Positions 10,170 through 17,435 of a stretch of 64,000 nt of DNA are shown in pieces. Below the pieces are notes generated by a model that made no database searches, was not told where the DNA came from, and worked only from the letters and a program-made list of their open reading frames with translations. Within the stretch, counting starts at the first letter, position 1. Each line of letters starts with the position of its first letter. This stretch comes from Streptomyces sp. PsTaAH-137 (lineage in GTDB: Bacteria; Actinomycetota; Actinomycetes; Streptomycetales; Streptomycetaceae). The stretch lies in the NCBI RefSeq assembly GCF_003259365.1, contig NZ_QLLY01000006.1, positions 250,851-314,850 on the forward strand, in the 5' to 3' direction. Both the position numbers and the translations under genes were made by a program.

Positions 10170-10964
10170 TCAGCCTCGGTCCCGGCAGCCCCGGCACAGC
10201 CCGCCCGGCAGCGCCTCGGGCCTCCCCGGCCGCCCGCAGTCCGTGCACTCCATGAGGGTGCGGGGTGCGGGCGGCGGTGTGTCGCGGGTGGCCCGGGTCC
10301 GTTGCGGCGGCAGCTTGTCGCGGAGGCGGACGGCGAGGAAGGCGCGGGGCGAGTGAACGGTGGCGGGCAGGCCGCCGGTCATGGCCTGGGTGAAGAGCTG
10401 CGGGTCGGGCTCGCGGGCGATCCACTCGGCGGCTGCCGCCTCCAGCGTGGCGCAGTCGGCCGCCGAGAGGGTCAACCGGGGATCGCGCAGCCCGAGTTGG
10501 GCCAGGCGGCGGTACGCGTCGGAGCGGGGCTTCCGCGGCTGCGGTTCTTCGGCTTCGGCCTCCGGTACGTCACCGTCGAGGAACCGGGCCCACCACTCGT
10601 CATCCCGTGCGACCCGGGACCAGTACGTGTGGAACACCCAGCGCGTCGTGCCGTTCTCGGCGCCGGGTTCGGACAGTCGTCGTACGCGGCGCAGGTGCCC
10701 GGCGGCGGACAGCTCGTTCAGCGCGCTGCGCACGGCCGCCTGACCGTAGAGGGGCTGGGCCTTCGCGAGCGTTTTGGCGTCTATGGCGCCTTGCTCGGGG
10801 AGCGCGTCGATGAACCCGGCGAGGTAACGGGCCCGGAGGGGCAGGTGCGCGAAGGAGTCGCGGCGCAGGGGGCCTTGATCCGGGGTGCCGCGTTTTCCGT
10901 AGCCGGGGTTGGCCAGGGGGTGTGCGGGCGAGGGCAGCACGGAGATAGTGTTTTCGACAGCCAC
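10170..10964 (-). CDS. Helix-turn-helix protein with C-terminal zinc ribbon
   Basis: 264 aa. Residues about 35-100 (LPLRARYLAGFIDALPEQG through LSAAGHLRRVRRL) read as a winged helix-turn-helix in which a replacement helix pairs with RSALNELSAAGHL. The C-terminus CTDCGRPGRPEALPGGLCRG is a four-cysteine zinc ribbon. Proteins of this build are frequent next to WhiJ/DUF397 clusters in Streptomyces, but I know no defined role. GTG 10964 is chosen because GAAAG precedes it. It probably acts as a DNA-binding regulator. Downstream of it the proX stop lies 10 bases away with no obvious hairpin. Confidence 0.75.
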   Translation of the reverse strand: MAVENTISVLPSPAHPLANPGYGKRGTPDQGPLRRDSFAHLPLRARYLAGFIDALPEQGAIDAKTLAKAQPLYGQAAVRSALNELSAAGHLRRVRRLSEPGAENGTTRWVFHTYWSRVARDDEWWARFLDGDVPEAEAEEPQPRKPRSDAYRRLAQLGLRDPRLTLSAADCATLEAAAAEWIAREPDPQLFTQAMTGGLPATVHSPRAFLAVRLRDKLPPQRTRATRDTPPPAPRTLMECTDCGRPGRPEALPGGLCRGCRDRG

Positions 10965-10999
10965 GGGATCGCTTTCATAGGGTTCGATCTTGCGGTCAG

Positions 11000-11033
11000 A
11001 CCCCGGCAGGTGTTGGTAGCACCTGACCGGGGT
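11000..11033. terminator. Hairpin between DUF397 gene and HTH gene
   Basis: ACCCCGG then CAGGTG (11000-11012) pair with CACCTG, one bulged A, and CCGGGGT (11020-11033). A T-rich run (TTGTTTGTT) follows on the plus strand. It lies downstream of the minus-strand DUF397/XRE pair and upstream of the HTH gene, so it may end the former transcript or act in the leader of the latter. The rest of the 233-base gap (10965-11197) shows nothing else I can name. Confidence 0.55.
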
Positions 11034-11197
11034 TGTTTGTTGCCGCGACCGTAAAGGGTGGCGACCATGCGTGGCAAGCCGAACGCGGAAAGTGACCGTG
11101 GCTGGTCAACGGGCAGGGAGGGAGGGTGGGTTGAGACCCGGCCACCCATTCCTCACAAGCGTCGCTCGGGTGTCGCGGCTCGAAGCTCAGGCGGATT

Positions 11198-11383
11198 TCA
11201 GGCGGTGCGGGCGTGGGCCAGGAAGGCGTTCCAGGCGGGCGCGGCGGCACTGAAGGTGGGGCTTTGGGGGCCGAGCTTCGAGTCGCGGATGTGGACGCGG
11301 TCGGGGCGTACGGCGGCTTCGAGGCAGTTGCCACCCTGGCTGTCGCTGTAGCTGGACTTGAACCACGTCAGGCTGGCGTTCAC
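11198..11383 (-). CDS. DUF397 small protein
   Basis: 61 aa with the DUF397 pattern: WFKSSYSDSQGGNCLEAA, then VHIRDSK, then the tail AWNAFLAHAR. These small proteins partner with WhiJ-like XRE regulators in Streptomyces, where such pairs affect development and antibiotic production (for example whiJ and abaA loci). The ATG at 11383 overlaps the stop of the XRE gene upstream (ATGA), so the two are translationally coupled. A stop is followed by a hairpin at 11000-11033. Target genes are unknown. Confidence 0.93.
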   Translation of the reverse strand: MNASLTWFKSSYSDSQGGNCLEAAVRPDRVHIRDSKLGPQSPTFSAAAPAWNAFLAHARTA

Positions 11384-12195
11384 GTTTCCTGCGCCACCTT
11401 TCTGATGAACTCGGCCGAATCCTCGGGGCTGAGGGCGTGCATGCGGATCATGTCATGGGTGCGGGTGAGCGCACTGACCTTGTCCGGGTCGGCATACAGG
11501 GTGCTGGTCTCCGGCCCCTCCACGTACGCATAGTGCTCGTGGTCACCGGTCTCCAGAAGGGCGATGGCGCCGTTGAGCGCAACCCCGTAGGCCCGCCCGA
11601 AGGGCAACACCTGAATCAACACGTTCCGCAACTCGCCGACCGCCAGCAGGTGTTGAAGCTGCGACGCCATGACGTCCGGGCCGCCCACCTCGGACCGCAG
11701 CGCGGCCTCGAACATGACGAAGCTGAACAGGACGCCGGGACGCGCCCCCAACGCCTCCTGCCGCTTGAGCCGCCCGGCGACGCGCTCCTCGACGGTCTCG
11801 TCGTCGAGCGGCGGCGAACTGGCGCCGATGAGCGCCTTCGCGTACGCGGGCGCCTGGAGCAGTCCCGGGATGAGCAGAGGCTCGTACGAACTGACGGCGA
11901 TGGCGTCCTTCTCCAGCGCCATGAACTCCTGCGACCGCTGCGGATGCGGCTCGGGCTTCAGGTACTCCTGCGCGGCGACGATCTTCCCGCCCGCGCCGCA
12001 GAGCTGGTCGGCGATCTGGAGGAGCCGGAGGGTGGGCTTACGGCGCCCGTTCTCCATGGACTTCACGTACTCGCAGCCGTACCCGGCCTCTTTCGCCAGT
12101 ATCTCGCGGTCGACCCCGGCTTCGGTGCGCCAGAGCTTGATCTGGCTGCCGCAGTAACGCCACGCGAGATTCGTCTCCGTCGCCGACATCCGCAC
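11380..12195 (-). CDS. WhiJ-type XRE regulator (DUF5753)
   Basis: 271 aa. The N-terminal HTH_3 domain includes QIKLWRTEAGVDREILAKEA and YVKSMENGRRKPT. The remaining two thirds is the DUF5753 domain, with the recognisable YEPLLIPGLLQAPAYAKAL and later FGRAYGVALNGAIALLE and YADPDKVSALTRTHDMIR. The start GTG 12195 is seven bases after GAGGAAAG; ATG 12189 is an alternative. Its gene overlaps DUF397 and is divergent from an ATPase gene (12291), which gives the three-gene set seen at whiJ-like loci. In this family the XRE protein is thought to repress and the DUF397 protein to antagonise it. Confidence 0.93.
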   Translation of the reverse strand: MRMSATETNLAWRYCGSQIKLWRTEAGVDREILAKEAGYGCEYVKSMENGRRKPTLRLLQIADQLCGAGGKIVAAQEYLKPEPHPQRSQEFMALEKDAIAVSSYEPLLIPGLLQAPAYAKALIGASSPPLDDETVEERVAGRLKRQEALGARPGVLFSFVMFEAALRSEVGGPDVMASQLQHLLAVGELRNVLIQVLPFGRAYGVALNGAIALLETGDHEHYAYVEGPETSTLYADPDKVSALTRTHDMIRMHALSPEDSAEFIRKVAQET

Positions 12196-12290
12196 GCACC
12201 ACTTTCCTCAGGGACCACGCCAGGTACAACTACCCGAAGTACACGCGTCGTTACTCCCGAGAGTACGCGGCGAGCCGGAACGGTGGACGT

Positions 12291-12731
12291 ATGCAGAGGA
12301 CACCGCCGACGCGGCTACCCCAGGACATCGAGTGGCGCCTGCCGCGTCAGGCGCGGAGCGTGGGGAGGGCGCGGCTGCTGTTCCGCGAGACGGCGGTCCG
12401 CTGGGCCCTGCCGGCGGCCGTCACGGACACGGCGGAACTGCTGCTCAGCGAACTGATGACGAACGCGTACCGCCACGCGAAGGCCCCGGCGGACCGGGAG
12501 ATCCGGGCGCGGGCGACCCTGACGGGAACGGTTCTCCGGGTGGCGGTGACGGACGCGAGCGCCGAACTGCCGGTCCCGCGCGCGGCGTCTCCGGACGAGG
12601 AGTCGGGGCGGGGCCTGGCGCTGGTGGAGATGCTGGCGGGGGAGTGGGGCGCGGAGGCCAGGAAGGAGGGGGTCGGCAAGGTGGTGTGGTTCGAACTGGA
12701 ACTCGCGGCCTCCGCCGACTGCCGCCCCTGA
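12291..12731 (+). CDS. RsbW-like ATP-binding protein (AbaA-locus type)
   Basis: 146 aa HATPase_c_2 protein. The N-box Asn is in LLLSELMTNAYRHAK, the G1-like motif is VAVTDAS, and GRGLALVEMLAGEWG is the G2 loop. These domains resemble anti-sigma factor kinases, but many Streptomyces copies lie beside XRE/DUF397 pairs with no sigma factor. Divergent from the XRE gene (95 bases). The intergenic region has GAAGTACACG and GAGAGTACGC motifs that could be repressor sites, which I cannot confirm. Role: probable modulator of the divergent regulator. Confidence 0.85.
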   Translation: MQRTPPTRLPQDIEWRLPRQARSVGRARLLFRETAVRWALPAAVTDTAELLLSELMTNAYRHAKAPADREIRARATLTGTVLRVAVTDASAELPVPRAASPDEESGRGLALVEMLAGEWGAEARKEGVGKVVWFELELAASADCRP

Positions 12732-12841
12732 CCACCACCACCATCACCCCTGTGGGCGCAATTGGGTATATGTCGGCGCTTTTCGGCCACAAACGCCACG
12801 GAGCCTTGTACTGCCCTTGTCCGCGGGGCGATGGTCCAGGC

Positions 12842-13342
12842 ATGGAACCTGGGTTCATCGGGCGGAGCGACGTGCCCGGCTTCGAGGAACTGCTCGCCGC
12901 CGCCCGGTACTCAGCCTGCCATCTGGGGATGCGTGACGTGTACGGACTCGGGGACGACACGCGCCCGGCGTACTGGGCGCCGTGGGCGGACCTGATCGAC
13001 CGCACCGCCGTCCGGGGCATCAGAATGCGCCGGGCCCGCATCGTCTCCGAGCCCGTCACCCCGTACATCGAGTACGAGCACGCCGGAACCCTCGTCAACG
13101 TCCGGACCGGCGAGGACGTCCGCTGGCTCCCACGGCGCCAGACCTCGGACATCGCCCTGCCGGGCAACGACTTCTGGCTCTTCGACCGTTCCGCGGTGCT
13201 GTTTAACCACTTCACGGGCGAGGGGAACTGGAGCGAGCCCAAGTGGGAGATCCGCACCGAACCGACGGTCATCCAACTCGCGGCGAGCGCCTTCGAAACG
13301 GTGTGGGAACGAGGCGTCCCGCACAAGAACTACACCCTCTGA
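12842..13342 (+). CDS. DUF6879 family protein
   Basis: 166 aa. FEELLAAARYSACHLGMRDVYG at the start and DFWLFDRSAVLFNHFTGEGN near residue 120 are characteristic of the DUF6879 group that accompanies regulatory clusters in Streptomyces. No catalytic motif is evident and its function is not known. ATG 12842 is chosen because the preceding in-frame sequence belongs to the shadow of the ATPase gene. Its stop is embedded in the hairpin shared with the converging RHH gene. Confidence 0.82.
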   Translation: MEPGFIGRSDVPGFEELLAAARYSACHLGMRDVYGLGDDTRPAYWAPWADLIDRTAVRGIRMRRARIVSEPVTPYIEYEHAGTLVNVRTGEDVRWLPRRQTSDIALPGNDFWLFDRSAVLFNHFTGEGNWSEPKWEIRTEPTVIQLAASAFETVWERGVPHKNYTL

Positions 13343-13371
13343 CGGGCCCGAGCGGGCGCGGCGGGCCCGTC
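13341..13371. terminator. Bidirectional hairpin overlapping two stop codons
   Basis: GACGGGCCC (13341-13349) and GGGCCCGTC (13363-13371) form a perfect 9-bp stem with a 13-base loop. It overlaps the stop of the DUF6879 gene on one side and of the RHH gene on the other, so it probably terminates both transcripts. Confidence 0.75.
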
Positions 13372-13600
13372 ACAGGATGTGGATGCGCTCCAGTTCGCCG
13401 TCCGCGCTACGGATCATCAGCTCGTGTCCCTTGGCCCGCTCACGCTCGACGAATCCGAGCAGCAGCAACGCCCGGTTGATGACGTCGGCCTTGCTGACGC
13501 GCCCCGACTCCGCCAGTTCGTTGACCGCGACGACGGCCGGGGGTGCCAGGGTCACCGAGAAACGCTCGCTGGCCGGGTGCTCGGGGTGCGGTGCCGCCAT
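13370..13600 (-). CDS. Ribbon-helix-helix-like protein
   Basis: 76 aa. ERFSVTLAPPAVVAVNELAE followed by RVSKADVINRALLLLGFVER fits a ribbon-helix-helix fold: a short strand, then two helices with the turn at GRVSKAD. Such proteins are transcription factors or antitoxins. No toxin gene adjoins it, so an antitoxin role is not supported. ATG 13600 follows AGGAG at a good distance. A 9-bp direct repeat (13664-13683) in its upstream region may be its own binding site. Confidence 0.7.
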   Translation of the reverse strand: MAAPHPEHPASERFSVTLAPPAVVAVNELAESGRVSKADVINRALLLLGFVERERAKGHELMIRSADGELERIHIL

Positions 13601-13663
13601 GGTGCTCGCTCCTGTCGATGGGCTCCGTGCGGACCTTGAGTGAACCACGTTGTCATCAGCATC

Positions 13664-13683
13664 GCACCACATGTGCACCACAT
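13664..13683. promoter_or_regulatory. Direct repeat upstream of the RHH gene
   Basis: GCACCACAT occurs twice (13664-13672 and 13675-13683), two bases apart, 64-83 bases upstream of the RHH start. A related AACCAC lies at 13643. RHH dimers bind tandem or inverted short sites, so this is a candidate autoregulatory operator; function inferred. Confidence 0.4.
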
Positions 13684-13724
13684 TCTGGAGCCGGGCGGCA
13701 GCGTTCCTGGGTAGTTGCAAACGC

Positions 13725-13752
13725 CGAGGCCGCGCCTGACGGCGCGGCCTCG
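13725..13752 (-). terminator. Terminator of the Lys/Ala-rich protein gene
   Basis: CGAGGCCGCGCC (13725-13736) and GGCGCGGCCTCG (13741-13752) form a perfect 12-bp stem with the loop TGAC. It lies 20 bases beyond the stop of the minus-strand Lys/Ala-rich gene. Confidence 0.8.
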
Positions 13753-13771
13753 TACGGGACTTGCGTGAGGG

Positions 13772-14155
13772 CTAGAGCTCCGCGGCGGCGGCGCGCGCGA
13801 GGGTGCGTGCGGCGGCCGACCGGTCGGACTTCTTGGCCTTGGAGTCGCTCAGCGTCTTCGCGGCCTGGGTCAGCGTCTTCTTGCCCGGCTTCTTCGACGG
13901 CGACTGCGACAGCGCGCTGGCGGCCGCCTTCTTCTCCGTCTTCGTCGCGCTGCGCGAGGCCACGGTGCTGCCCGCGCCGGTGGCGGCCTTCTTCCCGGTC
14001 TTGGCCGATGCCTTCTTGCCGCCGGAGGTCTTGCTGCCGGAGGTCTGCGACAGGGCGCTGGCGGCCGCGGCCTTCGCCGATCCGCTCCTGCTCTTCTTCG
14101 TCGCCTTCGCAGCGGCCGACGCGGCCTTGGGCTTCGTGTTCTTCTGGCCTGCCAT
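13772..14155 (-). CDS. Lys/Ala-rich histone-tail-like protein
   Basis: 127 aa, almost entirely Ala, Lys, Ser, Thr and Gly, with the phrase AAASALSQ occurring twice (about residues 33 and 80). Composition resembles the C-terminal tails of bacterial histone H1-like and HupS proteins, so nucleic-acid binding is plausible, but there is no folded domain to assign. ATG 14155 follows GAGAGGGGAA. It heads away from csbD and two PRC-barrel genes, which suggests a shared stress response. In this genus similar clusters depend on SigB-type sigma factors; I did not find a convincing SigB promoter. Confidence 0.78.
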   Translation of the reverse strand: MAGQKNTKPKAASAAAKATKKSRSGSAKAAAASALSQTSGSKTSGGKKASAKTGKKAATGAGSTVASRSATKTEKKAAASALSQSPSKKPGKKTLTQAAKTLSDSKAKKSDRSAAARTLARAAAAEL

Positions 14156-14218
14156 GTGCGTTTCCCCTCTCGGGTCGATCCCGATCCGTTCACTGGCGTG
14201 GTGAGGCACGAATACCGA

Positions 14219-14256
14219 GGAGGGGGACGACATCGTCATCGTTGTCGTCCCCCTCC
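14219..14256 (-). terminator. Strong hairpin downstream of csbD
   Basis: GGAGGGGGACGAC (14219-14231) and GTCGTCCCCCTCC (14244-14256) form a perfect 13-bp stem with a 12-base loop. It follows the minus-strand csbD stop and precedes the ribosome site of the next gene. Confidence 0.82.
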
Positions 14257-14292
14257 GGCTGCGGTCGGCAGACCGCCGGCGGTGTGCCGCCG

Positions 14293-14466
14293 TCAGTCCT
14301 TGAAGACGTCCTTGACCTTCTCCTTGGCCTGGCGCGCGTCACCCTGCACCTGGTCGGCGCGGCCCTCGGCCGTCAGCCGCTCATTGCCGACCGCGCGTCC
14401 AGCGGCCTCCTTGACCTTGCCCTTGGCCTGCTCGGTCTTCGCCTGGGTCTTCTCGTCTGCAGCCAT
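14293..14466 (-). CDS. CsbD-like stress protein
   Basis: 57 aa, below the usual ORF cutoff. It begins MAADEKTQAKTEQAKGKVKE and ends KEKVKDVFKD, the classic CsbD pattern of amphipathic, highly charged helices with GxxxG-type turns (TAEGRADQVQGDARQ). CsbD proteins are induced by general stress in many bacteria and have no known activity. ATG 14466 follows GAGAGGA. It is flanked by the Lys/Ala-rich protein and a PRC-barrel gene, all in the same direction, with a 13-bp hairpin after its stop. Confidence 0.9.
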   Translation of the reverse strand: MAADEKTQAKTEQAKGKVKEAAGRAVGNERLTAEGRADQVQGDARQAKEKVKDVFKD

Positions 14467-14589
14467 GTCAGTCCTCTCAGAGAAACACTGTTCCGCTCGG
14501 CGGTCGATCGGAGTTCTCGCTCCGCCGCCCAGACGCGCATGGTCAGCGCCTGGACGGCGGGTCTGGGTGACGGGTCTCAGCGGCGGGTC

Positions 14590-14940
14590 TCAGCGGCGGG
14601 CGAGCCGCCGGGGCCCACCGGGAACGCCCTGGAGCCCGTAATACCCGAAGAGTTCGGGCTCCATTTCCGCGGTGAGCTCGCCGTCCGTATCGATGGACGG
14701 GGCGTCCTTCACCTTCTGCTTCGGCCAGGCCACCTTGACGTACGAGGGGGCCACCTTTGCCGAGCCGAGGGGGACGAAAGTAATGCGCTTTCGCGTCGGC
14801 AGACCAATGGTCACGGCGGCGAAAGAGGGGCGGTCGTCGGATGTGTCGACGTATACCGACTCCAGGGTGCCGATTTTGTGACCCTCTGCGTCGACGACAT
14901 CCTGGTCGCGCCAGTCACGAATATTCTCGGCGACGAACAA
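14590..14940 (-). CDS. PRC-barrel domain protein 1
   Basis: 116 aa. ENIRDWRDQDVVDAEGHKIG through ESVYVDTSDDRPSFAAVTIG is a PRC-barrel, the small beta-barrel found in photosynthetic reaction centre H subunits and RimM and in many small stress proteins. The charged tail DTDGELTAEMEPELFGYYGL follows. The start is TTG 14940: AGGAG lies nine bases upstream and no ATG or GTG is available. Likely cytoplasmic; function unknown. Confidence 0.83.
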   Translation of the reverse strand: MFVAENIRDWRDQDVVDAEGHKIGTLESVYVDTSDDRPSFAAVTIGLPTRKRITFVPLGSAKVAPSYVKVAWPKQKVKDAPSIDTDGELTAEMEPELFGYYGLQGVPGGPRRLARR

Positions 14941-15040
14941 AGCGTCCAGCTCCTAGATTTGCTCGCATTCTCCGGCAATGGCAATGGCAATGGCATCCCG
15001 TGAAATGGAATGGCACATCGAACCGGAGCCGCTGTCTCGG

Positions 15041-15427
15041 TCAGATACGACCGGGGCCGGGCGTGCCGGGGGTGCCGGGCGTGCGGTGGGAGCCGTAGTG
15101 GGTGCCGATCTGCTGGTGGTAGTCGGCGTTGCCCAGGTGCTTCTCCTTGTCGAACTCGGGCGCGCTCTTGATCTCGTCCTTGGAGCGCGAGACCTGGATC
15201 GTCTTCGCCTCGGCGTCGACCGAGACGATGGTGCCCGCCGGCAGGAGGACCTCCTTGCCGAAGATCCAGACACCGGTGTCGACGACGATGTACTGCGAGT
15301 CCACGTCGGCGGAGTGCTTGTCGACCTTGCCGATGTGCCCGTCGGTGGCCTCGACCTTGAAACCGGTGAGGTCCGAGCCGGTGGTGTACCCCGAAGTGGC
15401 CGAGTAATTCCAGATGTTCTCAGTCAT
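15041..15427 (-). CDS. PRC-barrel domain protein 2
   Basis: 128 aa. IWNYSATSGYTTGSDLTGFK leads into a PRC-barrel (VEATDGHIGKVDKHSADVDS, then YIVVDTGVWIFGKEVLLPAG). The C-terminal half repeats the barrel in part (IVSVDAEAKTIQVSRSKDEI) and ends in a Gly/Pro/Thr run. ATG 15427 follows GGAGG. It is a different subtype from the neighbouring PRC protein. With that gene, CsbD and the Lys/Ala-rich gene it forms a four-gene same-strand cluster that I take to be stress-induced. Confidence 0.85.
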   Translation of the reverse strand: MTENIWNYSATSGYTTGSDLTGFKVEATDGHIGKVDKHSADVDSQYIVVDTGVWIFGKEVLLPAGTIVSVDAEAKTIQVSRSKDEIKSAPEFDKEKHLGNADYHQQIGTHYGSHRTPGTPGTPGPGRI

Positions 15428-15574
15428 GAGCAAACCTCCGTGCGGGAAACGGTGTTGAAAGTGGCGGACGTTCAGCCCGCGCACCAACCGAGTGGCCACT
15501 CACGGCCCAGGCAAACAAGACCGGTGGAGATTTTCTGAATTTGCTGTGCGCACGCCATTCGCGGGTCGGTGGGC

Positions 15575-15612
15575 TTGAGTCTCCCGTAGGGGGAGACGGC
15601 AAGGTGGGGGCA
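15575..15612 (+). promoter_or_regulatory. MerR-type promoter/operator
   Basis: TTGAGT (15575-15580) and CAAGGT (15600-15605) are separated by 19 bases, the long spacer typical of MerR-controlled promoters. The spacer carries the inverted repeat GTCTCCC/GGGAGAC (15579-15585 and 15591-15597). Transcription would begin at about the ATG of the merR remnant at 15612. Confidence 0.7.
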
Positions 15613-15671
15613 TGGACGGCGACGCGCTCTACTCGATCGGTGAACTGGCCCGGCAGACCGGCCTGAACAGT
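15612..15671 (+). pseudogene. Truncated merR-family regulator (N-terminus only)
   Basis: The first 18 codons read MDGDALYSIGELARQTGL, which is the beginning of the MerR DNA-binding domain. The sequence then departs from the family (NSEDGRNTTAYSRQ) and runs in frame, without a stop, into an acetyltransferase. The promoter and operator are intact and AAGGTGGGGG precedes the ATG. The simplest reading is a deletion that removed the rest of merR and joined its start to the downstream gene. An in-frame fusion product of 223 aa cannot be excluded. Confidence 0.65.
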
Positions 15672-15707
15672 GAGGATGGGCGGAACACCACCGCATACAG
15701 TCGGCAG

Positions 15708-16283
15708 GTGAACGACATCGTCATCCTGCACGTGGACGCGACACCGTCCGCCCCCACCCTCGTCCTTCGGCCCTGGTGCGGTGAGGACACCACAGCCCTG
15801 ATCGAAGTGTTCCGTGATCCCGTATTGCGCCGCTGGACCAGCTCGGCTGTGGAGAACGACGAGGATGCGACGCGGTGGGTGCGAAGCCAGGAATGCGGCT
15901 GGGCAGCGGGGGACCGGCTCGGGTTCGCGGTACTTGAAGCGCAACCCGGTTCGCCTCACGGCCAGTTGGCGGGCCACGTAGTCCTCAAAGAGCTGGCCCC
16001 CGGCAAACCGTCGGCCGAGGTGGGCTACTGGACCGCGGCACACGCCCGCGGCCGAGGCGTGGCGCCGCGCGCACTGGAGGCCCTCACCGGATGGGCCTTC
16101 GACGCCCTGCGAGCCAACTCCGAGACACCCCTTGAACACCTGGAACTCCTGCACCAGGTGGACAACCCGGCGTCGTGCCGCGTGGCGCACAAGAGCGGCT
16201 ACACCCTCGACACGACCCTGCCTCCGGCGCCACCGACCTTTCCCCACGAGGGGCATCTGCACATACGGCGTAGGACCACCTGA
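15708..16283 (+). CDS. GNAT-family N-acetyltransferase (RimJ/RimL type)
   Basis: 191 aa from GTG 15708. Acetyltransferase_3 features: LVLRPWCGEDTTALIEVFRD, HVVLKELAPGKPSAEVGYWT, then the acetyl-CoA loop ARGRGVAPRALEALTGWAF (Q/RxxGxG/A) and the late NPASCRVAHKSGYT. This group acetylates ribosomal-protein N-termini, amino acids or antibiotics; the substrate here is unknown. GTG 15708 is preferred because TACAGT ends six bases before it; the frame extends upstream to 15612 through a truncated MerR start, which may be a real fusion. No partner gene is apparent. Confidence 0.8.
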   Translation: MNDIVILHVDATPSAPTLVLRPWCGEDTTALIEVFRDPVLRRWTSSAVENDEDATRWVRSQECGWAAGDRLGFAVLEAQPGSPHGQLAGHVVLKELAPGKPSAEVGYWTAAHARGRGVAPRALEALTGWAFDALRANSETPLEHLELLHQVDNPASCRVAHKSGYTLDTTLPPAPPTFPHEGHLHIRRRTT

Positions 16284-16363
16284 ACTCCGCTCGCCCGGAG
16301 CGTCCCCCGCACGCGCCGTACAACTACGCTCCAACAGCACAACCGGTCCTGGTCAAGGGGGAG

Positions 16364-16894
16364 ATGGTGAACCGGCCGCTGCTGTTCCTCGATGTGGACG
16401 GGCCGCTCAACCCCTATGCGGCCAAGCCGCAAAGACGCCCTGCCGGCTACACGACAATCCGTGTTCCCCGAAATACCGCGGAGGACGACGAGACCCCCTC
16501 GTTCCGACGACGGCCCCTGCGCGTCTGGCTCAACCCCACACACGGGCCGGCTCTTCTCCGGCTCGACTACGACCTGTGCTGGGCCACCACCTGGATGAAC
16601 GAGGCCAATCGCTGGATCGCTCCGGTACTCGGCCTGCCCGAACTCCCCTTCGTCGACTTCGGCGAAGCCCTGCTCCAAGAACGCCCCGACGGCGTCCACT
16701 GGAAAACCGGCCCCCTCGTCGACTACGCCGACGGCCGCCCCTTCGCCTGGGTGGACGACGAACAGAGCAGCCTCGACGAGCTACACGTGGCCGCACACCA
16801 CCCAGGGCCCGGCCTCCTCCACCACGTCAACCCGCGAGTCGGCCTGGCAGAGGACGATTTCCAGAGGCTTGCCGAGTTCGCGCTCGGGTTCTGA
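16364..16894 (+). CDS. HAD-like protein
   Basis: 176 aa. LLFLDVDGPLNPYAAKPQRR holds the first HAD motif (DVDG, the second Asp being the acid/base). HWKTGPLVDYADGRPFAWVDDE contains a Lys and the late Asp-Asp-Glu motif that bind magnesium. The cap is absent, so it could act on a large or exposed phosphorylated substrate. GGGGGAG abuts ATG 16364; GTG 16367 is the alternative start with slightly better spacing. No operon partner is evident, and the substrate cannot be inferred. Confidence 0.8.
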   Translation: MVNRPLLFLDVDGPLNPYAAKPQRRPAGYTTIRVPRNTAEDDETPSFRRRPLRVWLNPTHGPALLRLDYDLCWATTWMNEANRWIAPVLGLPELPFVDFGEALLQERPDGVHWKTGPLVDYADGRPFAWVDDEQSSLDELHVAAHHPGPGLLHHVNPRVGLAEDDFQRLAEFALGF

Positions 16895-16916
16895 CCACGA
16901 CCAGACCTGCACACAT

Positions 16917-16942
16917 CTCCGCCCTGTCGCCACGTGGCGGAG
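16917..16942. terminator. Hairpin between converging genes
   Basis: CTCCGCC (16917-16923) and GGCGGAG (16936-16942) form a 7-bp stem with a 12-base loop, 18 bases before the end of the minus-strand gene at 16960. Probable bidirectional terminator. Confidence 0.55.
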
Positions 16943-16959
16943 GAAGCGGTGACCGGCAT

Positions 16960-17346
16960 TCAGTCGAAGGTGCGCATCACTATCCAGTAGTCGTTGTCTT
17001 CCACGGTGACAGCGCAGAGTCGCTTCCCGTCAACTGACAGAGCCACAAGCTCGGGAGAATCGGTCGCTGCGGAAACCCGCGACGGAAGCCCACTCCCGAT
17101 GGGATCCCTGACCGCCATCCAGCCGATGGAGCTTCCTCCGCTACCGGGCGGGAGGACGAGGAAGGAGCCGTCGGCGGAGTACAGGGAGCACCGTAGGGCG
17201 AGGCGATGCCAGGCGGCGTCGAGTTCATCGGCGGCCTGGGGCGAGGCGGCGGAGATGGCAGCGGTCGGCGTGACGTCGATTCCGTTCACGGCAAGGACGG
17301 CCGCCCGGACCGTGGTGACACTCTGGGATTCATGCGGTCTCCCCAT
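16960..17346 (-). CDS. Hypothetical protein
   Basis: 128 aa, no recognised domain. It has an acidic Trp- and Val-rich C-terminal end (LCAVTVEDNDYWIVMRTFD) and a middle that reads like beta strands (FLVLPPGSGGSSIGWMAV). No signal peptide or membrane segment is seen, so it is probably cytoplasmic. Codon third positions are mostly G or C, which supports real coding on this strand. The N-terminal codons are less biased and the true start may be a later GTG. The region upstream (17347-17806) is ambiguous and may be decayed. Confidence 0.55.
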   Translation of the reverse strand: MGRPHESQSVTTVRAAVLAVNGIDVTPTAAISAASPQAADELDAAWHRLALRCSLYSADGSFLVLPPGSGGSSIGWMAVRDPIGSGLPSRVSAATDSPELVALSVDGKRLCAVTVEDNDYWIVMRTFD

Positions 17347-17435
17347 GAGCTGCAGCCCGCAGCGTGTGAGTGTGTCGCGCCAGTCCTGCTGAATGCCGGC
17401 CTCCTCGGCTCGGGGTCCGCCGTAAGGGACGCCAA

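Noticed and set aside
10976..11012. tRNA-like GGTTCGATC near 10981
   Set aside because: No acceptor stem or anticodon arm could be folded around it; the pairing belongs to the hairpin at 11000-11033.
12842..13342. Start at 12332 giving a 336-aa protein
   Set aside because: The first 170 codons overlap the ATPase gene in another frame and are Gly/Arg-rich shadow sequence.
13370..13600. Antitoxin of a toxin-antitoxin pair
   Set aside because: The fold fits, but no toxin-sized gene adjoins it on the same strand.
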